In this document: one piece after another, positions 37,811 through 47,449 of the stretch
Numbering within the stretch: the stretch's first letter is position 1
How the letters are laid out: each line of letters starts with the position of its first letter
Source: JBBECJ01 sp963763325
GTDB taxonomy: Bacteria; Chloroflexota; Chloroflexia; Thermomicrobiales; CFX8
Assembly: GCA_963763325.1 (NCBI GenBank)
Contig: CAVXOL010000021.1
Coordinates: 1 to 64,000 of the forward strand
Length of the DNA stretch: 64,000 bases
Reading direction: 5' to 3'
Translations under genes and position numbers: made by a program
The notes under the pieces: model-generated
Told to the model about the DNA's origin: nothing
Database searches by the model: none
What the model saw: the letters and a program-made list of their open reading frames with translations, nothing else

Positions 37811-39437
37811 TTACCGTTCGTAGACAACCCGTCCATCCGCAACCGTCATATCGACCTTCACCGCGCCGACATCGCCCGGATCGACCTGCGTAATATCCGT
37901 CTCGAAGACGACCGCGTCGCCGAGCAGTCCCGGCAGCCAGCCGCCCCTTGATGTGCTCCTCGAACGAGGCATAGGCGCCGTTGTGCGTGTAGGCGCGGAC
38001 CGCTTCGTCGAGCGAGACGCGCTCCTCCTCCCAGATGACGTCACCCTCCTCGGAGCGGCGTGTCATCATCGTCTGCAAGCCCAGCACCGCGCTGGTGTCG
38101 ACAACCGGCGCGTCGGTCGAGGCGGCGGCGACGATACCGTGTTCGTAGAAGGTGTTCATCCCGTAGGCGTAACGGATCCGCTCCCAGCCGAGGTTCTGGA
38201 TGTACGCATTCTTAAAGGAGTACAGGAACGTCGTCCCAGGAATCGGCACCGCTCCGACCCGCTGAATCCGCTGGACCATCTCGTAGTCGATGATCGAGCA
38301 GTGCTCGATCCGGTGCCGGTGATCAGGCCGCGGCTGCTCGGCCAGCGCCTCCTCGTAGGCGTCCAGTAGCAGCGTGATGGCGGCATCACCGATCGCGTGC
38401 GCACAGCACTGAAAGCCAGCCTTGTGTGCGCGGATGAAGCGCGCCTTGACGGCCTCGATGTCCTCATCCATCCAGAGACCGACGTTCTCGGTCTCTCCTT
38501 CGTACGGCTGCGACATTCGCGCCGTCCGGCCGCCGATCGAGCCGTCGAGGAAGAACTTGGCCGGGCCGATCCGCAGCCACTCGTCGCCGAAGCCGGTCCG
38601 CATCCCGAGCCCGATCAGGTCGTCCAACGTCTGGTCGATCATCATCATCAGATACGTCCTGACCGGCAGCTTCCCCTCGCGCCGCAGCTCGCTGTAGGCC
38701 TGCATCTCCTCAGCCCGGTAGATCCCAGCCTCGGCGAAGCTCGTCACGCCCTTCGAGAGATAATCCTCACCTGCCGCGACAATCGCCGCCTTGATCTGCT
38801 CGACGCTTCTTTTCGGGATCGCGTTACGGACCATCGTCTGGGCCGCCTCGCGGACGACGCCGGTCGGCTCGCCGTGCTCGTCGCGATCGATCGTGCCGCC
38901 CTCCGGGTCCGGCGTGTTGCGATCGATCCCGGCCAGCCGCAGCGCAACCGAGTTCGCGGCGGCGATGTGGCCGCAGGCACGCACAACCAGCACCGGATTG
39001 TCCGGCGAAACAGCATCCAGGTCGTGCCGGTTCGGATGCCGCTGCTCGGCCAGCCGCGCCTGATCGTAACCCCGCGCCGTCACCCATTGCCCCGGCGGCG
39101 TCTCACGCACTCGCGCCTGAACGCCGGCCACGATATCCGTAACCGACACATTTGGCGGCGTCCGCGCGTCGACCTCGGCCAGCGAGAACCCGACGTACAT
39201 CGGGTGACAATGCGCGTCGTTCAGCCCGGGCGCGATCGCTCGCCCCTTCAGGTCGATGACGTCGACGCCCTTGCCACGCCAGGCCAGGACATCCTCGTCA
39301 CTCCCGACGGCTGCGATCTTTCCGGCGCGGATCGCGACACCCGTATTCCCGGCCGGCGAGACCATGTCGCCGGTAATGACCCTGCCGTTGACGAAGATGA
39401 TGTCGCCAACCGGCGATTGATGCTTCCAGTTCTCCAC
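37811..39437 (-). CDS. YtcJ-like amidohydrolase (one frameshift near the C-terminus)
   Basis: About 540 codons. Visible motifs are the N-terminal IIFVNGRVITGD, the metal-binding LNDAHCHP (HxH) near residue 75, VVRACGHIAAANSVAL, FFLDGSIGGRTA, the CCAHAIGDAAI His, HRIEHCSIID His and VAAASTDAPVVD Asp. These order as in YtcJ/ imidazolonepropionase-like exoenzyme regulatory amidohydrolases (~520-540 aa); the substrate is unknown. The frame changes at 37929-37931 (CCC on the plus strand; CC restores the frame), after which AVVFETDITQVDPG and the terminal VADGRVVYER give the normal beta-sandwich end. The lesion is probably an artefact. Confidence 0.85.
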
Positions 39438-39536
39438 CTGCGTAACTCCTCGTCCTCCCCGCTACAATGTCGCCTACATGGTACGTCAGATTGAGCAACA
39501 GCCGCGAGAGACGCGTGGTATGTCGAAGGAACGACG

Positions 39537-40079
39537 ATGCAGAACGCATGGAGCGGCTCGCTTGTCGATCGAATGGTTGGTGCAGCCAGGCTCGATGTCC
39601 CAACCTATGAGGAGATCGAGCGCGACGAGAACGCCACCCTCCAGGCGTTCGTCGTCGTCGTCCTCGTCGCAGCCGCCAGCGGCCTCGGCCTGCTCTTCGT
39701 CGATGGTGTCAGTGGCCTCTTCGGCGGCATCGCCCGCGCCATCTTCAGCTGGATCGTCTTTGCGCTGGTCGCCTACGTCGTCGGAACGAAGCTGATCCCC
39801 GACACCAACACTCGCACCAGCGTCGATGAGCTGATGCGCACCACCGGCTTCGCCCAGACACCCGGTCTGCTCAGCATCCTCGCCTTCATCCCGATCCTCG
39901 GCTGGCTCGTCGCGATCGTCGCCTGGATCTGGACCATCGTCGCCGTCATCGTCGCCCTCCGCCAGGCGCTGGACACCTCGACCGGTCGCGCAATCGGCAT
40001 CGCGCTGCTCTCGCTAGTCGTCATCTTCATCATTTCGCTGATCTTTGCAGCCATCGGCCTCTCGTTCATGGCGCTGTAA
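39537..40079 (+). CDS. YIP1 family membrane protein
   Basis: A 180-residue protein starting MQNAWSGSLVDRMVGAARLD, with a short cytosolic N-terminus (YEEIERDENATLQ) and five hydrophobic helices. The pattern matches bacterial YIP1-family proteins, small membrane proteins of unknown function. It is followed 36 bp later by an LtrA gene. A decayed copy of its C-terminal half lies at 41462-41730, in front of the second LtrA gene, showing that the pair was duplicated. Confidence 0.75.
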   Translation: MQNAWSGSLVDRMVGAARLDVPTYEEIERDENATLQAFVVVVLVAAASGLGLLFVDGVSGLFGGIARAIFSWIVFALVAYVVGTKLIPDTNTRTSVDELMRTTGFAQTPGLLSILAFIPILGWLVAIVAWIWTIVAVIVALRQALDTSTGRAIGIALLSLVVIFIISLIFAAIGLSFMAL

Positions 40080-40114
40080 CATCGACAAACGCTGAAACTC
40101 GTGGAAGGGCGACG

Positions 40115-41311
40115 ATGCTGAGTTTGGACCGCACCGGTATCCTCCGGAGCCAGTCAGGTGGTCATCAACGTGTCACCTTCATTGAACTGTTCTTCGATCT
40201 CGTCTTCGTCTTCGCCATCACCCAGCTCTCCCACGGCCTGCTGGAACACCTGAATCTGCGCGGCGCGTTTGAGACGTTGCTACTGCTGCTGGCAGTCTGG
40301 TGGGCCTGGGTCTACACAGCCTGGATGACGAACTGGCTCGATCCGGATTCGCGCCCCGTCAGAGTCGTATTGATCGTGCTGATGCTGATCGGCCTGCTGA
40401 TGTCCACCTCGATCTCGCACGCCTTCGACAATCGTGGGCTGATCTTCGCGACAGCCTACGTCGCAATGAACGTCGTCCGCAGCGCATTCGTCCTCTTCGC
40501 GTTTCGCAACACGCCCGGCCAGTGGCTCAATTTCCGGCGCATCATCACCTGGCAGGTTGTCGCCGGCCTCTTCTGGCTGGCTGGCGGCTTCGCGGATGGC
40601 TCAGCCCGCGACATCCTCTGGGTGATTGGGATTGCCATTGAGATCGCCGGACCCGCGATGGGCTTCCTCGTGCCGAAACTCGGCCGCTCCTACACGACCG
40701 ACTGGGTCGTAGCCGGCGACCACTTTGCCGAAAGGTGCGAGTTGTTCCTGATCCTCTCGCTCGGCGAGTCCATCCTCGTGACCGGCGCGACCGTCGCCGA
40801 TCTGGACCTCAAGCTCTCGACGATGGTTGCCTTTGTCGTTGCATTCATTGGCAGCGTCACCTTCTGGTGGGTCTATTTCGACCGTGGCGCACAGATCAGC
40901 ACCGACGTCTTCGCCCATTCGGACGACTCCGGCCGGCTGGCCCGTTCCGCGTACACATATTTCCATCTGCCGATCGTCGCCGGCATCGTCCTGACTGCCG
41001 TCGGAGACGAGCTCATCATCGCCCACCCAACCGGCCATACCGACTCCGCTACCGCCGCTGTCATCCTGGGCGGCCCGGCGCTCTTTCTGTTAGGCCACAT
41101 GCTCTTCAAGCTGGCGATCTTCCAGCAATTGTCGATCGCTCGTCCGGCCGCCATCGCGGCGCTCGTACTGCTGATACCAGTCGCGACCGTCGTCTCTCCT
41201 GTCGCGCTGGCCTCGCTGGCAACGGCCGTCGTCATCGGCGTCGCCATCGCCGACATCGTGCACTATCGCCAGCTGGTGGCCGCCGATCCTCCAGCCGTCG
41301 CCAACGATTAA
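40115..41311 (+). CDS. Low temperature requirement protein LtrA family, copy 1
   Basis: A 398-residue membrane protein with about 10-11 helices. The N-terminal signature VTFIELFFDLVFVFAITQLS is diagnostic of the LtrA family; DHFAERCELFLILSLGESIL and TFWWVYFDRGAQIS are further conserved segments. LtrA was named from a Listeria cold-growth mutant; the biochemical role is unknown. A weak GGAAGGGCGACG precedes the ATG. The second copy at 41771-42967 is highly similar along its full length, so the two arose by recent tandem duplication. Confidence 0.9.
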   Translation: MLSLDRTGILRSQSGGHQRVTFIELFFDLVFVFAITQLSHGLLEHLNLRGAFETLLLLLAVWWAWVYTAWMTNWLDPDSRPVRVVLIVLMLIGLLMSTSISHAFDNRGLIFATAYVAMNVVRSAFVLFAFRNTPGQWLNFRRIITWQVVAGLFWLAGGFADGSARDILWVIGIAIEIAGPAMGFLVPKLGRSYTTDWVVAGDHFAERCELFLILSLGESILVTGATVADLDLKLSTMVAFVVAFIGSVTFWWVYFDRGAQISTDVFAHSDDSGRLARSAYTYFHLPIVAGIVLTAVGDELIIAHPTGHTDSATAAVILGGPALFLLGHMLFKLAIFQQLSIARPAAIAALVLLIPVATVVSPVALASLATAVVIGVAIADIVHYRQLVAADPPAVAND

Positions 41312-41328
41312 CCGCCTGGGCCGGTCAT

Positions 41329-41450
41329 CACTCCCCGTGCTGATCGCGCCACCACCGCTGAGCGACGTGGTCGGCACGGGCGATCCAGATGTCGCCGGAC
41401 ACGATCGCGTCGTCGAACAGGTTAGCCAGGCGCGCGCCGGCCCAGGCCGC
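41329..41450 (-). pseudogene. Fragment of polysaccharide deacetylase 3' end (duplicate)
   Basis: About 120 bp closely match the last part of the deacetylase gene at 42977-43095, including the CTCCCCGTGCTGATCGCGCC block with its stop. No upstream part of that gene is present here. It marks the junction of a tandem duplication that copied LtrA together with its downstream neighbour. Confidence 0.8.
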
Positions 41451-41461
41451 TCGCCCTGGAG

Positions 41462-41730
41462 ACACGCTCGTCCACCAACGAGATCCTGCGGACGACCAGC
41501 TTCGCGCAGCCCCGGCCTGCTCGGCCTCCCTGCCTCCATCCCGATCCGTGGCGTGAACGTTGCAGTGGTCGGATTCGTCTGGTCGGTGATCGACGTCATC
41601 GTCGAGTTCCGGCAGTCCCTCGACACCTCAACCGGCCGTGCAATCGGAATCGCGCTCTTCTCAATTCGTCATGATCTTCGTCATCTCGGTCATTCTGTCA
41701 GCGATCGGACTCTCGGTCGCGGCGATCTGA
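41462..41730 (+). pseudogene. Fragment of YIP1 family gene (duplicate)
   Basis: The translated pieces TNEILRTTSFAQ, VAVVGFVWSVIDVIVEFRQSL and DTSTGRAIGIALF, in two frames, align with the C-terminal half of the YIP1 protein at 39537-40079 (DELMRTTGFAQ, then DTSTGRAIGIALL). The N-terminal half is missing and the frame is broken. It directly precedes the second LtrA gene. Confidence 0.8.
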
Positions 41731-41770
41731 GCCATCGTCGCCCGGCCGTCAACGCGGTGGAGGGCGTTCG

Positions 41771-42967
41771 ATGTCAACTCACAGCCAATCCAGCCTTCTC
41801 CGGGATATCACGATCGGTCACCAGCGCGTGTCGCCGATCGAGTTGTTCTTCGATCTGGTCTTCGTCTTCGCGATAACCCAACTCTCCCATACGCTGCTGG
41901 AGCACCTGGACCGCCGTGGCGCGTTCGAGACACTGCTACTGCTGGTCGCCGTCTGGTTAACCTGGATCTATGGCGTCTGGATGACCAACTGGCTCGATCC
42001 GGATAAACGGCCTGTCAGGATCGCGCTGATCGCGCTGATGCTGGTCGGGCTGCTCATGTCCACATCGATCGCGCGCGCCTTCGACGACCGCAGCCTCGTC
42101 TTCGCGGGCGCCTTCGTAGCGACCCAGGTTGGCCGGAGCCTGTTCCTCCACGTCGCGTTTCGCGATGTCCCCCGCCAGCGACTCAACTTCCAACGCGTCA
42201 TCATCTGGCAGGTTGCCGCCGGAATCTTCTGGCTCGCCGGCGGGATCGCGGAAGGGGTTGATCGCGATCAGCTCTGGCTCGCCGCGATCGCGATCGAGCT
42301 CGCCGCTCCGGCGCTAGGGTTCTTCGTTCCCGGCCTCGGACGATCCCACACACGGGATTGGGTGATCGTCGGCGACCACTTCGCCGAGCGGTGCGAACTG
42401 TTCATCATCATCGCACTCGGCGAATCGATCCTCGTGACAGGCGCCACCGTCAGCGAACTGGACCTGAATTCCTGGACGCTGGTCGCAACCATCGTCGCCT
42501 TCACAGGCAGCGTCGCGTTCTGGTGGGTCTACTTCGACCGCGGAGCACGGATGATCAGCGACGTCCTCTCCCGAGCCGAAGATAAAGGACGCCTGGCACG
42601 CTCCGCATACGTCTACTTTCACCTGCCGATCGTGGCCGGCATCATCATCACCGCCGTCGGCGACGAGTTGACGATCGCCCACCCGACGGGCCACACCGAC
42701 CTGGCGACGGCAGCCGTCGTCCTCGGCGGTCCGGCACTCTTCCTGGCCGGCCACACGCTCGTCAAGTGGGCGATCTTCCGGGTCGTCTCGCTCTCACGCG
42801 TCGCCGGAATCGCCTTGCTGGCAGCCCTCATCCCGGTCGCAACGTTCGCCTCCCCGGTCGCACTAGCCATGCTGGCGACGACGGTCGTCATCGCGATCGG
42901 TATCGCCGATGTCACTCACTACCGCGTCATCGAGACCGCCAGCGATCCGGCCGTCGCGCACGACTGA
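41771..42967 (+). CDS. Low temperature requirement protein LtrA family, copy 2
   Basis: A 398-residue paralogue of the protein at 40115-41311, with the same length and the same motifs (VSPIELFFDLVFVFAITQLS, DHFAERCELFIIIALGESIL, AFWWVYFDRGARMI). Similarity is high along the whole protein, and differences are mostly conservative. Both copies are intact, in contrast to the flanking YIP1 and deacetylase fragments between them, which suggests selection to keep two LtrA proteins. Confidence 0.9.
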   Translation: MSTHSQSSLLRDITIGHQRVSPIELFFDLVFVFAITQLSHTLLEHLDRRGAFETLLLLVAVWLTWIYGVWMTNWLDPDKRPVRIALIALMLVGLLMSTSIARAFDDRSLVFAGAFVATQVGRSLFLHVAFRDVPRQRLNFQRVIIWQVAAGIFWLAGGIAEGVDRDQLWLAAIAIELAAPALGFFVPGLGRSHTRDWVIVGDHFAERCELFIIIALGESILVTGATVSELDLNSWTLVATIVAFTGSVAFWWVYFDRGARMISDVLSRAEDKGRLARSAYVYFHLPIVAGIIITAVGDELTIAHPTGHTDLATAAVVLGGPALFLAGHTLVKWAIFRVVSLSRVAGIALLAALIPVATFASPVALAMLATTVVIAIGIADVTHYRVIETASDPAVAHD

Positions 42968-42979
42968 CACGCACCACAA

Positions 42980-43815
42980 CTACTCCCCGTGCTGATCGCG
43001 CCACCACTGAGCGACGTGGTCAGCGCGGGCGATCCAGACGTCGCCAAGCTCGATCACGTAGTCGAGGAGGTTGGCCAACGCGCGGGACGGCCCAGGCCGG
43101 CCACTGACCCACGGGTGCAGCGTCAGGCAGAGCAACTTGCCCTCGCCGTGCAGGACATCCAGGTCGTCGCGCCAGAACTCGGCAGCGTGGCGCGGGTTCA
43201 CGGTCCAGTCCACGAAGTACGTGTAGTCATCGTAGAAGCGAGACGGCGGGAGCTGGACGAGCGGCGTCCCGGCTGGATCGGGCCGCTCAACCCACGGCAG
43301 GTCGTCGCTGGCCTTATCCATCTGCCAGAGCAGGCCGAGCTGCTGCATGACCCGGCTCGTCTCGTCGTTGTAGCGCCAGGCCGGTGTCTTGTGACCGAGC
43401 GGGCGGACGCCGGTCACTCGCTCGATCGCCGCGATCGTCTTCCCGGCGTCCTCCAGCTGCTCGTCGAACGACATCGGCGTGTAGTAGCGATGATCCCACG
43501 AGTGAATCGCGTTCTCGTGCCCGTCAGAGTGCGCGCGCTCGACGGCATCCGGCCGGTCCTCGACACAGCGCCCGACCCAGCAGAACGTCGCCGGCACCTC
43601 GCGGTCGGCCAGCAGGTCGAGCAGCCGCCAGACACCGGCCTGCAGGTCATATTCGGTCTGCGACTTCCAATAGAAGTCGTCTGTCCGCGATGGTTGGCCT
43701 CGCCGTAGGTTCCGTCAACGTCGATACTGACGATCAACGCCGAGCGGTGCCCGGCTGGCCAACGCCCCGCGCTTGCACGCGGTCTCAATGCCGTGATGTT
43801 GTCGTGACCGGTCAT
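42980..43815 (-). CDS. Polysaccharide deacetylase family protein (one frameshift)
   Basis: About 280 codons. The N-terminus contains the catalytic/metal DVDGT motif (VSIDVDGTYGEANHRGQ). The frame changes near 43680; the rest reads LLDLLADREVPATFCWVGR, then HSDGHENAIHSWDHRYY with the metal-binding His residues, a GHKTPAWRYND segment and LCLTLHPWVSGRPG. This is the NodB-type deacetylase fold, of the branch that includes peptidoglycan/chitooligosaccharide deacetylases and allantoinase-like PuuE proteins; the H-x-H-D order and GRP ending resemble the latter. No signal peptide is visible, which favours a cytosolic substrate. GGAAGATCG precedes the ATG at 43815. Confidence 0.8.
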
Positions 43816-43896
43816 TCAACGATCTTCCAGTACGGTTCCTCATGAGGTGCCTTGGCGCCCGACGATGTCTCACAGGTCGCAGGCAGCCACAATCTC

Positions 43897-44235
43897 TCAG
43901 GTCGCCGGCGACGTTCCTGGGCGATGGTACTTAATCCCCTTGCCCGTCGTGAGTGCCTCGAGCGTCTCTTCCACGGTCATCAGCACCGTTGTCTCCATCG
44001 CGGAGATGGCGCCGCCTGCCGTGATTGCAAGCACACAACTGGCCAGTGCAACGTTGTCGGGCGCCTCGAGGATCGCGTAGCCGTCGTACTCACCGAACCC
44101 ATACCAGAAGCCGTGGAGCTTGCCCCCTACCTGTTCGATGTAGGCGCGCTGCGCATCGCGGCGATCTTCTGGATTTTCCATGAGCTTCGCCCACGTCTCA
44201 GGCGTGTAACTGAAGCGCGTGAGATAGTACGCCAT
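43897..44235 (-). CDS. GYD domain-containing protein
   Basis: A 112-residue protein starting MAYYLTRFSYTPETWAKLME. The segment VGGKLHGFWYGFGEYDGYAI carries the GxYD-type signature, and the size and strand/helix order fit the GYD family of small ferredoxin-fold proteins. Function is unknown; members often lie near amidohydrolases or deacetylases as here. The start has an AGGGAGG-type site upstream on the minus strand. Confidence 0.8.
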   Translation of the reverse strand: MAYYLTRFSYTPETWAKLMENPEDRRDAQRAYIEQVGGKLHGFWYGFGEYDGYAILEAPDNVALASCVLAITAGGAISAMETTVLMTVEETLEALTTGKGIKYHRPGTSPAT

Positions 44236-44423
44236 CTGGAGCCTCCCTGATGTGCGCTGTGGTTGACATGTTCAACCGGCAGCCAGAGGCCGATCATGCG
44301 GCACCGCACAGATGAAGTCAACACACGGCAGATTGTCTGCGAGCGACATGATCGATTACCGCTTCGGCTGCACACACGCAACTCTCTGTCACTCAATCCG
44401 CATCGACGGCTGATAGCCCGTCG

Positions 44424-45224
44424 CTACTCATCCTCACCCGAAGACCAGGCCTTCAATTCCTCGGTGAACGCGACGAAGTTCCGCAACGCCGAGTCGATGA
44501 TGTCATTGCCGTACTCAACCGTCGCCTTGCGCGCGTCGCCAAGGCAGCCGTTGCGCGTGTACTCGTCAAAGCGATACGGGACGCTGACGCCGTACGCCTG
44601 GAGCGTCGTGCGGAACTCGTAGGTCAGGTCGGTCATCTCGCCAGGTGCCAGCGCATCGGTCTTGACGACACTCGGGATCAGTGCCTTGGCGACCGAGGTC
44701 TCCATCTCGCAGGCGTGGCCGGTGATGCCGGTCATGTTGTGCTTCTCGGCCAGCCCCTTGTCGGCGAACCCGAAGTAGCTCGCGGCACCGATGAAGGCCG
44801 GGTTGACCTCCTCCTGAATCCGGACGATCGCAACATTCATCGCCGGGATGTTGCCGCCGTGCCCATTCACGATCATGAAGCGGTTGAAGCCGTGCGCGTG
44901 CAGCGACGACACGACCTCGGTCAACACCTGGATGAACGTCTCGGGCGTCAGCGTGATCGTGCCGGGGAAGTTCATGTGATGGAACGAGACACCCCACGGC
45001 ATCGCCGGCGCCACCATCAGCCGCGGATATGCCATCTCGGTCGCCCGCCGGCAGAACTCGTACGCCGCGCTGATATCCATCGACAACGACAGGTTCGGCC
45101 CATGCTGCTCATTCGAGCCAACCGGCAGCAGGACAACCTCAACCTGATCCCGGATCGCATCAACCTCCGGCCACGACAGGTTCGCCAGTACCAGGTCACG
45201 CGTCTCGCTGGATGCTGCACTCAT
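44424..45224 (-). CDS. Creatininase family protein
   Basis: A 266-residue protein beginning MSAASSETRDLVLANLSWPE. The creatininase signatures are visible: VLLPVGSNEQHGPNLSLSMD (metal-binding Glu/His and Asp), SFHHMNFPGTITL, FMIVNGHGGNIPAMN with its HGGN motif, and GHACEMETSVAKAL. The family includes creatinine amidohydrolase, mycofactocin MftE and formamide hydrolases of flavin biosynthesis; the substrate here cannot be told. The ATG at 45224 is chosen for its AAAGGAACATATCCC; a Met six codons upstream is less well placed. No mycofactocin genes are seen nearby. Confidence 0.88.
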   Translation of the reverse strand: MSAASSETRDLVLANLSWPEVDAIRDQVEVVLLPVGSNEQHGPNLSLSMDISAAYEFCRRATEMAYPRLMVAPAMPWGVSFHHMNFPGTITLTPETFIQVLTEVVSSLHAHGFNRFMIVNGHGGNIPAMNVAIVRIQEEVNPAFIGAASYFGFADKGLAEKHNMTGITGHACEMETSVAKALIPSVVKTDALAPGEMTDLTYEFRTTLQAYGVSVPYRFDEYTRNGCLGDARKATVEYGNDIIDSALRNFVAFTEELKAWSSGEDE

Positions 45225-45339
45225 GGGATATGTTCCTTTCAATGGATGTGCATCCCGTCAATGTTCGGGCGCATGCTAACCGATTGCGATGCAGCGCGCG
45301 CTCAACTGACTCTCCGAATCACAGTTGTAACCACGGTCG

Positions 45340-45525
45340 TTCGCCGAGGACAGCACCCCGTGGATTGTCATCCTGAGCCGCAGCGAAGGATCGCCTGGCC
45401 GTGACGACGAGAGCGGTTCGGATGCGCCAGCCGTCCACTCTCGGTATGCGCACTCCTTCTCGCACGCTAAGCGATCCTTCGCTGCGGCTCAGGATGACAA
45501 TCCACGGGGTGCTGTCCTCGGCGAA
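45340..45525. repeat. Perfect 55-bp inverted repeat
   Basis: Arms 45340-45394 and 45471-45525 are exact reverse complements around a 76-bp centre. The arm contains GTCATCCTGAGCCGCAGCGA. A solo arm lies at 24518-24556. The element is intergenic, between the creatininase start and the promoter region of the helicase. Confidence 0.9.
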
Positions 45526-45582
45526 TGACGATGTGCCAAACAGAACCGGTTATGGCAACTCGATGGCGGCGAACACCAACTG

Positions 45583-45591
45583 TGATATAAT
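45583..45591 (+). promoter_or_regulatory. Extended -10 promoter for the DEAD-box helicase
   Basis: TGA followed by a consensus TATAAT (45586-45591) forms an extended -10. No clear -35 lies 17 bp upstream. Transcription from here gives a 5' leader of more than 200 nt, with GCGCGG/CCGCGC and a hairpin-plus-TTATTTT segment near 45690-45715 that could attenuate. Confidence 0.5.
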
Positions 45592-45811
45592 CCGTATCAA
45601 CGGATAGCGCGGGTTCGCCGCGCGATAGTACGCCAATGTTCCCCTCCATTGAACGCGCAGCGCGGGGGTCGTCGAGCCGTACTAGCCGGCCTTCGGTTCC
45701 CTGTCTTATTTTGCCTGCCGCTGCGCCTGAGGTATGTCCAATTGACTGCAACACTCGAATCACGACGCGACGACAGCGTCGTTCGCTGATCTGCGCCTGA
45801 GGCCGTCGACG

Positions 45812-47335
45812 ATGTCGGCGCTTGGGAGCATGAACATTACCGACCCAACGCCGATCCAGGCCAAGGCGCTTCCGGCGCTGCTGGCCGGTCGCGACGTTAT
45901 CGGCCAGGCCCGGACTGGTTCCGGTAAGACGCTCGCCTTCGGCATCCCGGCTGTCGAGCAGGTGGACCCGAAGCAGCGCGCCGTCCAGGTGCTGGTACTC
46001 GTCCCAACCCGCGAGCTGGCCGTCCAGGTCGGCGGTGTCTTCGATACCGTCGCCGCCGGACGCGGCGTCAAGACCGTCCTCATCTTCGGTGGACGCACGC
46101 CGGGGCCGCAGATCGCTGCCCTGCGCCAGGGCGCCCACATCGTCGTCGGCACGCCAGGCCGTGTCCTCGACCTGCTCAACCAGGGCGCGCTCGACCTGCG
46201 CAACGTCCGCTTCCTCGTCCTCGACGAGGCAGACGAGATGCTCGACCGTGGCTTCGCGCCCGATGTCGAGCGCATCCTCGGCCGGACCCCGCGCGAGCGG
46301 CAGACGGCGCTCTTCTCGGCGACCGTGCCGGAATGGGTGTCGGAAACGTCGCACAAGCATCTCCGCAATCCGGTCCACGTCAAGGTCGACCCGCGACCGG
46401 AGGACAGCGCGCCGATCGAGCACACCGCCTATGAGTTGAACGGCGTCGATAAGCAGGACGCCCTGCGCGAGCTGCTCGACAACCGCCCGGACGGCTCGAC
46501 GATCGTCTTCGGCCGCACCAAGCACGGCGTCAAGAAGCTTGAGAAGATCCTCCAGCGCGATGGCTACCCGGTCGCCGCGCTCCAGGGCAACCTCTCGCAG
46601 AACGCGCGTGACCGTGTCATGGAGGACTTCCGCTCCGGCGCTGTCCAGATCCTGCTGGCGACCAACGTCGCCGCCCGTGGATTGGACATCACGTCGGTCG
46701 CGCACGTCATCAACATCGATCTGCCCGAATCGCCGGAACTGCTGACCCACCGCGTCGGCCGAACCGGACGGATGGGCCGCAAGGGCCAGGCGATCACGCT
46801 GCTCGGCCCCGAGGACAGCGCCAAGTGGCGCCAGCTCGAGCGCGGCCTCGGCAAGCGCATCCCGCGCCTGGCATGGCCCGGCGCCCAGGCGGCCATCGAC
46901 CGCAGCCCTGCTGGTTACGCGCCGCTGACGGCGACGCCGCGGCCAGCGCCCACCCGTCCATCTGCATCGCGCAACGATGCGCCTCCGGCCAGCGCGCCAT
47001 CGCGTCAGCCACGCCAGCCGCGCGCCGCACGGCCGCAGCCAGCACAGCCGGCACAGCAGTCGCAGCCCACATCTGGCTTCCAGGTCCGCGACTTCCGCCC
47101 GTCGCCAGAGCAGGTGAAGGACTACTTCGCCAACCCGGTGCCGGCAGCACCCCGACCGGCCTACAACCAGCGCTCACGCGGCAACGACCAGCCAGCCGAG
47201 CGCGGCCAGCGCGGACGCCACCAGATCATCTGTAGCGGCTGCGGGCAACAGTCCGAAGTCCCGTTCCAGCCGGACCCATCCCGCCCCGTCTACTGCGAGG
47301 CGTGCTTCACGCCGAAGCGAAGTCGGCGACGATAG
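45812..47335 (+). CDS. DEAD/DEAH box RNA helicase with C-terminal zinc ribbon
   Basis: A 507-residue helicase. Motifs in order: TPIQ Q-motif region, AQARTGSGKT-like Walker A (GQARTGSGKT, about 31-40), VPTRELA, GTPGR, LVLDEADEML (DEAD), SAT, and HRVGRTGR (motif VI). After residue ~370 the chain is Pro/Gln/Ala-rich and disordered, then ends with ICSGCGQQSEVPF and VYCEACFTPKRSRR, a C-x2-C / C-x2-C zinc ribbon seen on some Chloroflexota proteins. The usual N-terminal SFADLRLRPS lies in frame upstream of this ATG (from about 45779), so the true start is upstream; a frame change near 45775 hides it. The role is RNA unwinding, possibly in cold or ribosome assembly. A strong terminator follows. Confidence 0.9.
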   Translation: MSALGSMNITDPTPIQAKALPALLAGRDVIGQARTGSGKTLAFGIPAVEQVDPKQRAVQVLVLVPTRELAVQVGGVFDTVAAGRGVKTVLIFGGRTPGPQIAALRQGAHIVVGTPGRVLDLLNQGALDLRNVRFLVLDEADEMLDRGFAPDVERILGRTPRERQTALFSATVPEWVSETSHKHLRNPVHVKVDPRPEDSAPIEHTAYELNGVDKQDALRELLDNRPDGSTIVFGRTKHGVKKLEKILQRDGYPVAALQGNLSQNARDRVMEDFRSGAVQILLATNVAARGLDITSVAHVINIDLPESPELLTHRVGRTGRMGRKGQAITLLGPEDSAKWRQLERGLGKRIPRLAWPGAQAAIDRSPAGYAPLTATPRPAPTRPSASRNDAPPASAPSRQPRQPRAARPQPAQPAQQSQPTSGFQVRDFRPSPEQVKDYFANPVPAAPRPAYNQRSRGNDQPAERGQRGRHQIICSGCGQQSEVPFQPDPSRPVYCEACFTPKRSRRR

Positions 47336-47365
47336 GCTGACCTCACCGCCACCCAAAGGTCCGCG

Positions 47366-47391
47366 GCCCCCTCTCCGGTCGGAGAGGGGGC
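47366..47391 (+). terminator. Rho-independent terminator after the helicase
   Basis: An 11-bp perfect stem GCCCCCTCTCC / GGAGAGGGGGC with GGTC loop, followed by TTTCGTATT, 31 bp after the stop at 47335. Confidence 0.9.
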
Positions 47392-47449
47392 TTTCGTATT
47401 GCCATGCGGCTTACTTCCTCTCCCCGAGCGGGAAGGGCCGGTGGTGGGG

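Noticed and set aside
45467..46750. Long minus-strand open frame opposite the helicase
   Set aside because: Antisense shadow; the plus strand has all helicase motifs.
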